A DNA stretch of 64,000 nucleotides from Bacteroidales bacterium (GTDB lineage Bacteria; Bacteroidota; Bacteroidia; Bacteroidales; UBA932), in assembly GCA_017634595.1 (NCBI GenBank), contig JAGBNC010000016.1, forward strand, positions 62,001-126,000, written 5' to 3'. The position numbers and the translations under genes are program-made. Numbering within the stretch: the first letter of the stretch is position 1; every line of letters begins with the position of its first letter. The notes under the pieces were generated by a model. It had not been told where the DNA came from. It saw nothing but the letters and a program-made list of their open reading frames with translations, and did no database searches. Below are positions 7,472 to 14,894 of this stretch, one piece after another.

Positions 7472-9443
7472 TATTGTTTTTAAGTACTACGGTAAAATTG
7501 TAAATGTTGCATAGTTCAGCCCAGAAGTCCCTCAGCTCGTTGTAATGGTCCGGAGTTACTAAACGTCCGTTGTTGGTGAAGCGGAAGTTCATGGTGACGG
7601 TGCGGCCGCCGTCGTAGTTGCACTGGGCCATAACCTGGCTGGAAGAGCTCGGGCATTTGATGGATACCGGCCTGGGCATCGACTCCACCGTGAAGCCTTC
7701 CGGGATAGTGACAAGGGCGCTGTAGTTGATAATCTCGGGGTATGCAAATTCGACAGGGATTTTGCGCTCCTCAGACCGGAAGTCCGACTCGTCATGATAC
7801 TTGCTGAGGAAAGGCTTCAGGTAGATGATGTCCCCGGCCGCATTTGCGTGGCCGCTGAAACTGTATGTAAGAGTGGCGTCAGGAGTCCAATCCTTGTCTC
7901 CTTGGAAGGCAATGTCGTCAATCTCAACACCGTCTTCGTTTTCAATCTTTTCGGCAAATTTCTCTGCATCGTCATAATGAGAATAAGCCTTTTTCATGGT
8001 TGCCGCCCAGTTGTTGAAGCCGCGTTCTGTCCTGCTTCCCTTGATGCTTCCATCTGCAGTCACCTCTATGATGGCATTGTCGATGAGCTGGTTGCGGCAC
8101 AGTTTGCTGAGGTCTGCCCAGTAGCCTTTTTCACCTTTGGGAATGACTCGGGCCCTCTCTACCAGGTAATATGTGGGGAGCACATTGAGGTAGCCAGACT
8201 TGTCGGATGCGTCGAAGATCCATGCTGTCCCAGAAGGCGCCGTTACCTTGAGGATCACCACGTTGTAAGCGTCCATGCTCACGTGGTGGCTCATCAGAAG
8301 CCCTCTGTCCCTGGTCATAAGGAACACCGGATCGGCCTTGAAGCCCATTTCGTTGAGGGCGGCACCGGTCAGTGCGTTTATGTCGGCAGAACTGCCTTCT
8401 TGCTCTTTGATGGCTTTGGCAGAAGAGGGGAAGATGTTTTGTCTTTTGTTCCAACGTACTTTTTCAGCCACAGCGTTGCGTATGGCAACCACTTGTTCCG
8501 CTTCCGACAGTCCGGAAGAAGCGATACGTGCCGCATCTTCGCTGAAATGCGACTTGGCGTAGAATTCTTTGACGCATCTTTCGTCGCGCAGCATCTCGTC
8601 AACCTGTGCCCAATCGTATGAGTAGTCCTTGCGGAAGGCCTCCGGGATGCTTATGCTCTGCAGATCGTAGGTGAATCCGAGCCGGTACATATCGGGACAA
8701 TAGCAGTAGGGTGCTGACGTGAGGGCGGGGACGTCCACTGCCCTGTGTTTGTCCACGTTGACCTCATAGTCGAGACGTCCGGATCCGAGAAGCAACGAAG
8801 CCTGACGGATATCTGTATTGGTAGTACTGGGTATGAATCCCTGGAGTATGCGGCTGAAATGGAAGTATTCTGCGCTGGTGAACTCAGCTTCGGATATGTT
8901 TACAGGCACATCTTTCTGAAGGAAAATAGTCCCGATGTCTGCAACGTAAGGGGATTCAAAGGTAAATGTGACCTCCACAACCGAACCTACGCGCACATTA
9001 GGAGCGGAAAAAGATACTGAACGCCTGGTGTCGGAAACTTTTTCATCAAATATCATCTTCCGGCTTAGCTTGTCGGCCGTCTTTTTGCCGTCTACCAGAT
9101 TATATGTTGTAAGTTTGATATTGCTTACCGATTCCCAAGGGGTACAGCTTGTGGAATAGAAAATCTTGAAGTCAGGGTAATCTTTTCCGGACTCTTTGAG
9201 GATTTTAATCCTCTCTGTATGAATCACTTTGCGCCCGAACTGCAGCGAGCTTGAAAATGCGGCCTCAACTTCCTGCTTGCAGTACAGAAGAACCACGGCA
9301 GCGGAAGTGTCAGGAGGATAAACCGTCATTTGAAGCTCCTCGTCAGATACGGCTCCGAACTTGGTGTTGACCGGAATCGTCTGACCCCCGGCCCCCAGAC
9401 TAATAGCCAGGGCCGGAATCAGAAGCAATCTTCTCAGATTCAT
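7344..9443 (-). CDS. DUF3857 transglutaminase-like protein lacking the catalytic cysteine
   Basis: 699 residues with a signal peptide (MNLRRLLLIPALAISLGAGG). DUF3857 domain in the first half, transglutaminase-like core near residues 330-430, DUF3858-like domain at the end. Where the active cysteine is expected the sequence reads GSSADINALTG, so the nucleophile is missing although the later His (SHHVSMDAY) and Asp (FDASDKSGY) strands remain. The last 42 residues after VVLKNN are not family-like and overlap the next gene by 128 nt; one extra A in the run at 7477-7481 would instead end the protein at VVLKKQ with a TAATG junction. Start overlaps the stop of the small lipoprotein gene by 4 nt. Confidence 0.78.
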   Translation of the reverse strand: MNLRRLLLIPALAISLGAGGQTIPVNTKFGAVSDEELQMTVYPPDTSAAVVLLYCKQEVEAAFSSSLQFGRKVIHTERIKILKESGKDYPDFKIFYSTSCTPWESVSNIKLTTYNLVDGKKTADKLSRKMIFDEKVSDTRRSVSFSAPNVRVGSVVEVTFTFESPYVADIGTIFLQKDVPVNISEAEFTSAEYFHFSRILQGFIPSTTNTDIRQASLLLGSGRLDYEVNVDKHRAVDVPALTSAPYCYCPDMYRLGFTYDLQSISIPEAFRKDYSYDWAQVDEMLRDERCVKEFYAKSHFSEDAARIASSGLSEAEQVVAIRNAVAEKVRWNKRQNIFPSSAKAIKEQEGSSADINALTGAALNEMGFKADPVFLMTRDRGLLMSHHVSMDAYNVVILKVTAPSGTAWIFDASDKSGYLNVLPTYYLVERARVIPKGEKGYWADLSKLCRNQLIDNAIIEVTADGSIKGSRTERGFNNWAATMKKAYSHYDDAEKFAEKIENEDGVEIDDIAFQGDKDWTPDATLTYSFSGHANAAGDIIYLKPFLSKYHDESDFRSEERKIPVEFAYPEIINYSALVTIPEGFTVESMPRPVSIKCPSSSSQVMAQCNYDGGRTVTMNFRFTNNGRLVTPDHYNELRDFWAELCNIYNFTVVLKNNNALNPSTSGSATGCGDPVAQRELYLDLACQRQLQGQRRSARQ
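7477..7481 (-). other. A5 homopolymer, probable frameshift site
   Basis: Minus-strand A5 run in the context CTT-AAA-AAC-AAT-AAT-GCG. Six A's would give CTT-AAA-AAA-CAA-TAA, a stop overlapping the ATG of the next gene (TAATG). This would remove a non-conserved 42-residue tail and the 128-nt gene overlap. Confidence 0.6.
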
Positions 9444-9826
9444 TTCGTCTTGATTATGATTGCACTTCCGTAGTCAGTAGAGCCTAAGATGGCAGCGTTG
9501 GAAGAGTCAAGCACGGAGATGTTCTTTACCTTGCTTAGTGGTACAGCATTGAACGACTCTGCTTTTTTGTCGTCAATCATGATCAGGACCTTTCCGAATT
9601 TGTTGTAATTCGGGGCTTTTGCCTTGAGGAAGGCTTCAATGTCGTTGTTGAACCTGGTCACGTCGTCTTGGGTAGGAGTATAACCTTTTGATGAGGAGAT
9701 ACTTCTGCTGGTTTCACTTGCACTTTGGGCAACAGCTGTACTGTTGCTCTGGCCCGACTGACTCTGGAATGCTGCAGAGCATGCCGTAAGAGTCAGGGCG
9801 GATAATAATATGACTAATTCTCTCAT
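9440..9826 (-). CDS. Small lipoprotein resembling a TonB-receptor plug
   Basis: 128 residues. Lipoprotein signal with lipobox LTAC (C16), then a Ser/Gln-rich linker (about residues 20-45). The C-terminal part reads KVLIMIDDKK, then ISVLDSSNAAILGSTDYG and ends in SAIIIKTK. This parallels the plug of SusC-type receptors (a VVDG strand, then VLKDASAAALYG and GVIIITTK), but there is no beta-barrel. It could bind a partner in the outer envelope; function unknown. It overlaps the DUF3857 gene by 4 nt, so the three minus-strand genes form one operon. Promoter box at 9846-9853. Confidence 0.65.
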   Translation of the reverse strand: MRELVILLSALTLTACSAAFQSQSGQSNSTAVAQSASETSRSISSSKGYTPTQDDVTRFNNDIEAFLKAKAPNYNKFGKVLIMIDDKKAESFNAVPLSKVKNISVLDSSNAAILGSTDYGSAIIIKTK

Positions 9827-9845
9827 AACAAAATAACTTTGCTTT

Positions 9846-9853
9846 CAAATATA
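9846..9853 (-). promoter_or_regulatory. Bacteroidales -7 box for the plug-lipoprotein/DUF3857 operon
   Basis: TATATTTG on the minus strand, 20 nt upstream of the ATG at 9826 and just beyond the tsf terminator. Confidence 0.5.
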
Positions 9854-9854
9854 C

Positions 9855-9894
9855 AAAAAACAGTCCGAAACGTGTTGCTTCGGACTGTTTTTTT
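9855..9894 (-). terminator. Rho-independent terminator after tsf
   Basis: Stem CAGTCCGAA / TTCGGACTG with an 8-9 nt loop, flanked by A6 on one side and T7 on the other, so it can work in both directions. It ends the ribosomal operon coming from the right. Confidence 0.88.
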
Positions 9895-9909
9895 ATGAAC
9901 TGAGCGATT

Positions 9910-10905
9910 TTAGTCGTTCAGGGAGAAACGCTTGAAGGCAACAACCTTGGCGTCTTTGTCCTCAGCTGCGATAGCTGCCTTGACGGACACCTTCTCGTCG
10001 CTCATCTGGTACTCCTGCTCCTCGAGAGTCTGCTCCTTGAGGAATTTCTGTACACGGCCGTTGGCGATATTCTCGATCATGGCAGGGTTGAGGCTGTTAG
10101 CCTTCTCCTCACCCACGGTCTTGATGATCTCGCGTGCCTGTGCAGCCTGCTCGGGAGTGATCCATCCCTTGGCGGTGTTGGACTCGATGTGATCCTCGCT
10201 GTCCACGTGGGCCGGATTGATACCGGCCTTCTTGAGGGCGGCGTCAATAGCCTTCTGGACCATCTCGTCCTTGGTCTTCTGGATGGCGACGGCCTTCTCG
10301 TTGTCGAGAACGCTCTGAGGGCAGTCAGCTGCGCCGATGGATACAGGATTCATGGATGCGACCTGCATCACCACACCTTTGGCGAGAGCCTCGCTGACGG
10401 GTTTGTTGAAGCCGACCAGTGCACCAAGCTTTCCGTTGATCTTGTGGATGTATTCGGCCACGAAAGGAGCCTCCACAAGTGCGTAACCCACGAGCACGTG
10501 CTTCTCACCGGTCTTGCCAGTCTGAGCCTCTACGGCCTCTTCTACGGTGTAACCGTCAGGCATCTTGCAAGCCTTCAGACCTTCGAGGTCGGCAGGGCAT
10601 GCTGCGATAGCCACGTCGGCGATGGCGTCGGCGAGGTTCTGGAAGTCGGCGTTGCGGGACACGAAGTCGGTCTCGCAGCCAAGGCATACCAGGATACCTT
10701 TACCGCCTGCGATGCGAGCCTTGACGGCACCTTCCGATGTCTCACGGTCGGCCCTCTTGGCTGCAACCATCTTACCCTTCTCGCGGATGATGCCGATAGC
10801 CTTTTCGAAGTTGCCTTCAGCCTCTTCGAGGGCCTTCTTGCAGTCCATCATACCGGCGGAAGTCATCTTGCGTAACTTCATTACGTCTGCTGCTGTTATT
10901 GCCAT
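9910..10905 (-). CDS. tsf: Elongation factor Ts
   Basis: 331 residues. N-terminal UBA-like domain ITAADVMKLRKMTSAGMMDC followed by KKALEEAEGNFEKAI, then the core signature GCETDFVSRN around residues 75-85 that contacts EF-Tu. It is the nucleotide-exchange factor regenerating EF-Tu-GTP. It follows rpsB with a 28-nt gap and is last in the operon, before a strong terminator. The extra C-terminal stretch, relative to E. coli EF-Ts, is common in Bacteroidetes. Confidence 0.96.
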   Translation of the reverse strand: MAITAADVMKLRKMTSAGMMDCKKALEEAEGNFEKAIGIIREKGKMVAAKRADRETSEGAVKARIAGGKGILVCLGCETDFVSRNADFQNLADAIADVAIAACPADLEGLKACKMPDGYTVEEAVEAQTGKTGEKHVLVGYALVEAPFVAEYIHKINGKLGALVGFNKPVSEALAKGVVMQVASMNPVSIGAADCPQSVLDNEKAVAIQKTKDEMVQKAIDAALKKAGINPAHVDSEDHIESNTAKGWITPEQAAQAREIIKTVGEEKANSLNPAMIENIANGRVQKFLKEQTLEEQEYQMSDEKVSVKAAIAAEDKDAKVVAFKRFSLND

Positions 10906-10933
10906 AGCTTTATTTCTTTAAGAGTTAATGGAA

Positions 10934-11764
10934 TTATTCGGCCTTGGGCTCCTCGACGGGAGCAGCTTCGGGGGCATCTTCTGCCTTGGCGCCCTTGCGG
11001 GAGCGGAGCTTGCGGGTAGCAGCCTTGGCTTCGGTGTCGGAGGTCTCCTCGGCGGCAGCTTCCTTGTCTTTCTCGAGCTTGCGCTCCTCAAGACCTTCGG
11101 CGATAGCACCGCAGAGAATGTTCATGATGCACTCGATGGACTTTGCCGCATCGTCATTTGCCGGAATCACGTAATCGATAGTGGTGGGATCGCAACAAGT
11201 ATCAACCATTGCGAAAACCGGAATGTTGAGGCGGTTGGCTTCCTTGACAGCGTTGGCTTCCTTCTGGATGTCAATCACGAAGATTGCTGAAGGGAGGCGG
11301 CTCATGTCGCGGATGGAGCCGAGGTTCTTCTCGAGTTTAGCCCTCTGACGGTCAACCTGGAGGCGCTCACGCTTGGCGAGCTTGTCGAAAGTGCCGTCTT
11401 CTTTCATCTTGTCGATGGTGCCCATCTTCTTGATGGCCTTGCGGATGGTGGGGAAGTTGGTAAGCATACCGCCCGCCCAGCGCTCGGTGACCGAAGGCAT
11501 GCCGACAGCGGTAGCTTTCTCGCTGACGATGTCCTTGGCCTGCTTCTTGGTGGCCACGAAGAGAATCTTGCGTCCGCTCTTGGCGAGCATCTTCATCTCT
11601 TCTGCAGCCTCGTCTATCTTGACGATGGTCTTGTGCAGGTCGATGATGTGGATTCCGTTCTTCTGGTCGAAGATGTACGGAGCCATCTTAGGGTTCCACT
11701 TGCGGGCAAGATGTCCGAAGTGTACGCCTGCATCAAGCAGTTCTTGGAAATTGGTACGTGACAT
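10934..11764 (-). CDS. rpsB: Small ribosomal subunit protein uS2
   Basis: 276 residues. The uS2 start SRTNFQELLDAGVHFGHLAR followed by KWNPKMAPYIFD is clear, as are RWAGGMLTNFPTIRKAIKK and the late strand FAMVDTCCDPTTIDYVIPAN. The C-terminus is an acidic/basic extension (EETSDTEAKAATRK... to EEPKAE), typical of Bacteroidetes S2. It binds 16S rRNA on the solvent side and helps recruit S1. A 158-nt gap precedes it, the largest in the operon, with a hairpin that may be a uS2 autoregulatory leader. Confidence 0.96.
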   Translation of the reverse strand: MSRTNFQELLDAGVHFGHLARKWNPKMAPYIFDQKNGIHIIDLHKTIVKIDEAAEEMKMLAKSGRKILFVATKKQAKDIVSEKATAVGMPSVTERWAGGMLTNFPTIRKAIKKMGTIDKMKEDGTFDKLAKRERLQVDRQRAKLEKNLGSIRDMSRLPSAIFVIDIQKEANAVKEANRLNIPVFAMVDTCCDPTTIDYVIPANDDAAKSIECIMNILCGAIAEGLEERKLEKDKEAAAEETSDTEAKAATRKLRSRKGAKAEDAPEAAPVEEPKAE

Positions 11765-11922
11765 TTTTGTTGTTCTGTTTTGTTGTTTAAACTGTGCCCG
11801 TTTGCGGGCCTCTTTACTTCAAGGCGGAGTAGCGGAATTCCGGTCTCCGGCCTTTTCCGCAGGGTGGCAACAATCCCGTAAGGATGTTTAAAACCACCTC
11901 TGTGCCGTAAATCATCAAATAA
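11765..11922 (-). promoter_or_regulatory. Candidate structured leader between rpsI and rpsB
   Basis: 158 nt between rpsI and rpsB. Near its rpsB end it has a clear hairpin, GCCCG (11796-11800) and CGGGC (11805-11809) with a 4-nt loop; further upstream is a GC-rich region with short complementary segments (CCGGAGACCGG, GGAATTCC). uS2 autoregulates through a leader RNA in several bacteria. That this gap does so is inference from size, position and folding. Confidence 0.35.
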
Positions 11923-12312
11923 CTAACGTTTGCTGAACTGGAAGCGTCTGCGGGCTCCGGGCTGACCGGGCTTCTTGCGCTCGACCTCGCGTGCATCGCG
12001 GGTGAGGAAACCGGCTGCCTTGAGAGCGGGACGATATGCTTCCTTGTCAACCTCACAGAGTGCGCGGGCGATACCGAGACGGATAGCCTCGGCCTGGCCT
12101 TTGGTGCCGCCTCCGCAGATAGTGACCTGAATGTCAAACTGACCTGCGGTACCGGTGACCTCAAGAGGCTGGTTCACCACGTAACGGAGGGTATCCTCGG
12201 GGAAGTAGTTCTCCAGGGCACGGTCGTTGATGGTGATGTTGCCTTTGCCGGCGGTGAGATAAACGCGAGCTACAGCTGCTTTACGTCTTCCAAGGGCGTG
12301 TGTCTGTTCCAT
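11923..12312 (-). CDS. rpsI: Small ribosomal subunit protein uS9
   Basis: 129 residues. It starts [20 protein letters not shown], has the middle [20 protein letters not shown] and the basic tail [14 protein letters not shown], whose last residues reach the P-site tRNA in ribosome structures. Complete and normal in length. It lies 9 nt downstream of rplM, the usual L13-S9 pairing. Confidence 0.97.
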   Translation of the reverse strand: MEQTHALGRRKAAVARVYLTAGKGNITINDRALENYFPEDTLRYVVNQPLEVTGTAGQFDIQVTICGGGTKGQAEAIRLGIARALCEVDKEAYRPALKAAGFLTRDAREVERKKPGQPGARRRFQFSKR

Positions 12313-12321
12313 TTGCTCTGT

Positions 12322-12774
12322 TTAAATTTCGTTTAACTTGATTTGTTTGGGGGTTTGTGCCTGGTGCGGATGCTCGGGACCTGCATATACGTGCAGGTTG
12401 CCAAGTATCTTGGAACCAAGACGATTCTTGGGGAGCATACCCCTTACGGCTCTCCGTACGAGTTCGGCCGGCCTCTTGGCGAGGATCTCCTTGGGCGTTG
12501 TGAAACGCTGTCCGCCGGGATATCCGGTGTAGCGCGTGTAAACGCGGTCGGTCATCTTCTTGCCGCCCAGGCTGACTTTCTCTGCGTTGATGACGATGAC
12601 GTTGTCACCGCAATCCACGTTGGGAGTGAAGCCGGGTTTGGTCTTGCCACGAAGGACAAGAGCCACGCGGGAGGCCAGACGACCAAGTGCGAGATCTGTC
12701 GCGTCAATGACGACCCACTCTTTGTTCACAGTGCCCTTGTTCAGGGAAACTGTTTTGTAGCTTTGTGTGTCCAC
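12322..12774 (-). CDS. rplM: Large ribosomal subunit protein uL13
   Basis: 150 residues. Recognised by WVVIDATDLALGRLAS, NVDCGDNVIVINAEKV, RYTGYPGGQR and the strongly conserved RRAVRGMLPKNRLG. First gene of the minus-strand operon rplM-rpsI-rpsB-tsf. Its leader has a TACCTTTG promoter box and a short hairpin, see 12814-12841. uL13 is an early-assembling 23S rRNA-binding protein. Confidence 0.97.
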   Translation of the reverse strand: MDTQSYKTVSLNKGTVNKEWVVIDATDLALGRLASRVALVLRGKTKPGFTPNVDCGDNVIVINAEKVSLGGKKMTDRVYTRYTGYPGGQRFTTPKEILAKRPAELVRRAVRGMLPKNRLGSKILGNLHVYAGPEHPHQAQTPKQIKLNEI

Positions 12775-12813
12775 TGTCTTGATCTTTAAATGGTTAATAA
12801 AAACATTGCGATC

Positions 12814-12830
12814 CCTCTAAAAATTAGGGG
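12814..12830 (-). promoter_or_regulatory. Short hairpin in the rplM leader
   Basis: On the minus strand CCCC-TAA pairs with TTA-GAGG through 7 pairs (one G-U) around a 3-nt loop. It lies between the promoter box and the rplM start and is a candidate for uL13 feedback control; function is inferred only. Confidence 0.3.
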
Positions 12831-12833
12831 ACG

Positions 12834-12841
12834 CAAAGGTA
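12834..12841 (-). promoter_or_regulatory. Bacteroidales -7 box for the rplM operon
   Basis: TACCTTTG on the minus strand, about 60 nt upstream of the rplM ATG; a good match to TAnnTTTG. Confidence 0.6.
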
Positions 12842-12894
12842 GAAATTATTTCTTAAATATCAAAGTTTATGCTTGCTAATTCAATTTTTTCCTC

Positions 12895-12902
12895 TATCTT
12901 TG
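12895..12902 (+). promoter_or_regulatory. Promoter of the tRNA gene
   Basis: TATCTTTG fits the -7 consensus; a TTG at 12873-12875 is placed about right for the -33 element. The tRNA starts 20 nt downstream. Confidence 0.6.
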
Positions 12903-12921
12903 CAGTCCATTTCCAAATGAT

Positions 12922-12998
12922 GGCGGGGTAGCTCAGCTGGTTAGAGCGTCGGATTCATAATCCGGAGGTCGTGGGATCGTGACCCACTCCCGCTACCA
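12922..12998 (+). tRNA. tRNA-Met (anticodon CAT), CCA encoded
   Basis: Full cloverleaf: acceptor GGCGGGG pairs with TCCCGCT (two G-U), D-arm GCTC/GAGC, anticodon stem TCGGA/TCCGG with loop TTCATAA (CAT at 12956-12958), T-arm GTGGG/CCCAC with loop ATCGTGA, discriminator A and CCA. The body resembles the elongator tRNA-Met of Bacteroidales. A CAT anticodon could also be tRNA-Ile2 (lysidine-modified); initiator tRNA is unlikely because the first acceptor pair is G-U rather than unpaired and the three consecutive G-C pairs in the anticodon stem are missing. Confidence 0.88.
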
Positions 12999-13035
12999 AA
13001 AGAGCTTCAGGCAGTCGCCTGGAGCTCTTTCTTTT
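12999..13035 (+). terminator. Terminator of the tRNA-Met gene
   Basis: Stem AAGAGCT-T-CAGGC / GCCTG-G-AGCTCTT, loop AGTC, followed by TTTCTTTTT. It starts directly after the tRNA CCA end. Confidence 0.88.
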
Positions 13036-13037
13036 TC

Positions 13038-13127
13038 CCGGCCCGGCCCGAAAAATGCATTCTCAGGCCGAAAACCATGGAAAACTCATCAATCCGGCCC
13101 GGCTCCGGCATTCTCGGGCCCAAACCC
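13038..13127. repeat. Two imperfect direct copies of a GC-rich ~36-nt unit
   Basis: Copy 1 (13038-13076) and copy 2 (13093-13127) share CCGGCCCGGC, then GCATTCTC, then GGCC and AAACC in the same order. They fill the space between the tRNA terminator and the convergent end of the fimbrial operon. No coding potential was recognised. Confidence 0.5.
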
Positions 13128-13129
13128 CG

Positions 13130-14893
13130 CTACAGATTTAATAAGACATAATCCAGCACCATGTTACCTTCGGAGTCGAGAGTTCCGAAGTAGTCTGCGT
13201 CCACTATGATGGACGGATGGGTGTTTGCTGGATCTACAGCGACAAAGGATATTGAATAAGTGCCGGCAGCGGATACTTCGTAGGTGTAGTAGTAATTGCT
13301 GGATACTCCGTACGCGGGATATGTCTCGTGTACTTCTACACCGAGCGCTTTGTCTGCATTCTGTCCGCTTGTAGGTGTCAGATCTTCTGTAAGCAACTTG
13401 ACTTTGAAAGGCAGTAGTGCTTCCGGGAAGTTGTCAGGTATCGTAAATGTCAGATTGTAAGAATTATCCGGAGAAGAAGATGCCTGAAGAGACGCATTGA
13501 AGTCGAACGCCGTTATGGAGAATATGTTTATATATCTGGATAGACCGTACTTCTGGTTGGTAAGCAGGATCCTTCCCTCTTTCAAATCACTTGAAATAGG
13601 CTGATAAAGAGGTACATGCAGCTGGAAGTATCCGGGCGTGCCCAGCGAATCGGTGATGGTCATTACCGAATTGGGGTAGGATACATATTTATTGGACAGC
13701 CATATAGCCGCAAAGTCTGAGATGCTGGTGTCAGGATCCGCCAGCCCGTCTTTGAGGAACGAAAAGCCGATCACTGCTGTAGCAGGGCCGCCGCCGGCAT
13801 CTTTCTGAAACACATGTGAAGTCCCGTCAAGAATAGCCATACTGTATCCTTCGGAACTGATCTGAGGCACAATGTCCTGCACTACAACCGTTTGATTGTT
13901 GGCCGGACCTCCAGCCAGCGCCGCCTCAAAGCTGTCGTACGCTATTGAAGAAGGCAGATTCCTAAGGATGATATTATACCGGTGGTTACGCCGTATCTCA
14001 TATAGCGAGAACTCGCTGTCCATCAGCATTACCTGATGATACTTTACGAGTGTGGTCTGAACCCCCGAGATCTCCTGCTGATAGGTAGTCTCCAGAATAA
14101 CTTTGACGTAGTTTTCAAGCGAATTTTCGTCCTCAAAAAGAAACTGTTCCTCCGTGATGGGCACAAGCTCCGAAGAGCTGCCGGTATATCGTGATGCATC
14201 GTCTGGCAGCGACAGGGGAGCATCGTAACTGAAAGTCAATGAGCTCTTGTCGAAAGGAGCAATCTTGCCGCTGCTTCTTCCGTTGCATACGGCAAAACGC
14301 ACATCTACAATAGTTTCGATGACAGCCGGATCGGCACTGTGATTCCACGTGGAATCTGGATTCTCTACTGTAATCTTGGCCCTGTCCCGCAGAAGCTCTA
14401 TCACATTCATGGGCGAGGCGTCAAGCCATTGGGCCATGCTCTCGGGGCTGGATTCGCGGTGGTAGCCCCAGTACACTATGTTTGTATAATTAACATCGGA
14501 GCACATGCTCCCGATAAGATCATTCTCCGTAGAAGTCTTCCAACTGTCATCCGGAATGAGCCCTGCGTTTGCTATGAAATGAATAGATGCAGTGGTGCTG
14601 GGGACATAACCGGCAAGAGTGCCGGACAGCTCGCTGCCGCCGGATGCCGGCACGAAGGACACGGATCCTAAGCCTGAGTATAAGCCGTTGACATCAAAGC
14701 AGATAAGTTGCATGCTGAATATACCCTCGGTCCCGGATACCGAGCTTTTGGTAGATATAGTTCCAGGAGCCGATACGTCGAGGTGCAAAGGAGACCCCGC
14801 ATCAGAAACACTCACCCCCACGGTCTCCCTGCTGCAGGACGACAACACAGCCAATGCAGCAAAAGCGGCAAATATAACAGGTCGGATTCTCAT
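13130..14893 (-). CDS. Fimbrial accessory lipoprotein (distal gene of fimbrial operon)
   Basis: About 587 residues from the ATG at 14893. I prefer this start because GGAG lies 5 nt before it and it gives a clean lipoprotein signal, MRIRPVIFAAFAALAVLSSC; an in-frame ATG at 14908 overlaps the upstream gene. The mature protein is beta-rich, Ser/Asn/Thr-rich and has FimB/Mfa-like patterns (RDRAKITVEN; RRNHRYNIILRNLP), as in fimbrillin accessory subunits, possibly of the DUF4906 group. It is probably a minor or tip-associated subunit exported as a lipoprotein. Last gene of the operon; downstream it faces the tRNA. Exact role not determinable. Confidence 0.62.
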   Translation of the reverse strand: MRIRPVIFAAFAALAVLSSCSRETVGVSVSDAGSPLHLDVSAPGTISTKSSVSGTEGIFSMQLICFDVNGLYSGLGSVSFVPASGGSELSGTLAGYVPSTTASIHFIANAGLIPDDSWKTSTENDLIGSMCSDVNYTNIVYWGYHRESSPESMAQWLDASPMNVIELLRDRAKITVENPDSTWNHSADPAVIETIVDVRFAVCNGRSSGKIAPFDKSSLTFSYDAPLSLPDDASRYTGSSSELVPITEEQFLFEDENSLENYVKVILETTYQQEISGVQTTLVKYHQVMLMDSEFSLYEIRRNHRYNIILRNLPSSIAYDSFEAALAGGPANNQTVVVQDIVPQISSEGYSMAILDGTSHVFQKDAGGGPATAVIGFSFLKDGLADPDTSISDFAAIWLSNKYVSYPNSVMTITDSLGTPGYFQLHVPLYQPISSDLKEGRILLTNQKYGLSRYINIFSITAFDFNASLQASSSPDNSYNLTFTIPDNFPEALLPFKVKLLTEDLTPTSGQNADKALGVEVHETYPAYGVSSNYYYTYEVSAAGTYSISFVAVDPANTHPSIIVDADYFGTLDSEGNMVLDYVLLNL

Positions 14894-14894
14894 G

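Noticed and set aside
7794..8621. 275-codon plus-strand frame inside the DUF3857 gene
   Set aside because: Antisense to a well-supported gene; low-complexity Val/Gly/His-rich product with no recognisable motif.
5636..9443. The two DUF3857 frames as one gene split by a frameshift
   Set aside because: Each has its own signal peptide, DUF3857, core and terminal domains; they are tandem paralogues, and the slip affects only the tail of the first.
12922..12998. Initiator tRNA-fMet or tRNA-Ile2 instead of elongator tRNA-Met
   Set aside because: The anticodon stem lacks three consecutive G-C pairs and the first acceptor pair is G-U, against the initiator. Ile2 cannot be fully excluded because the anticodon is also CAT.
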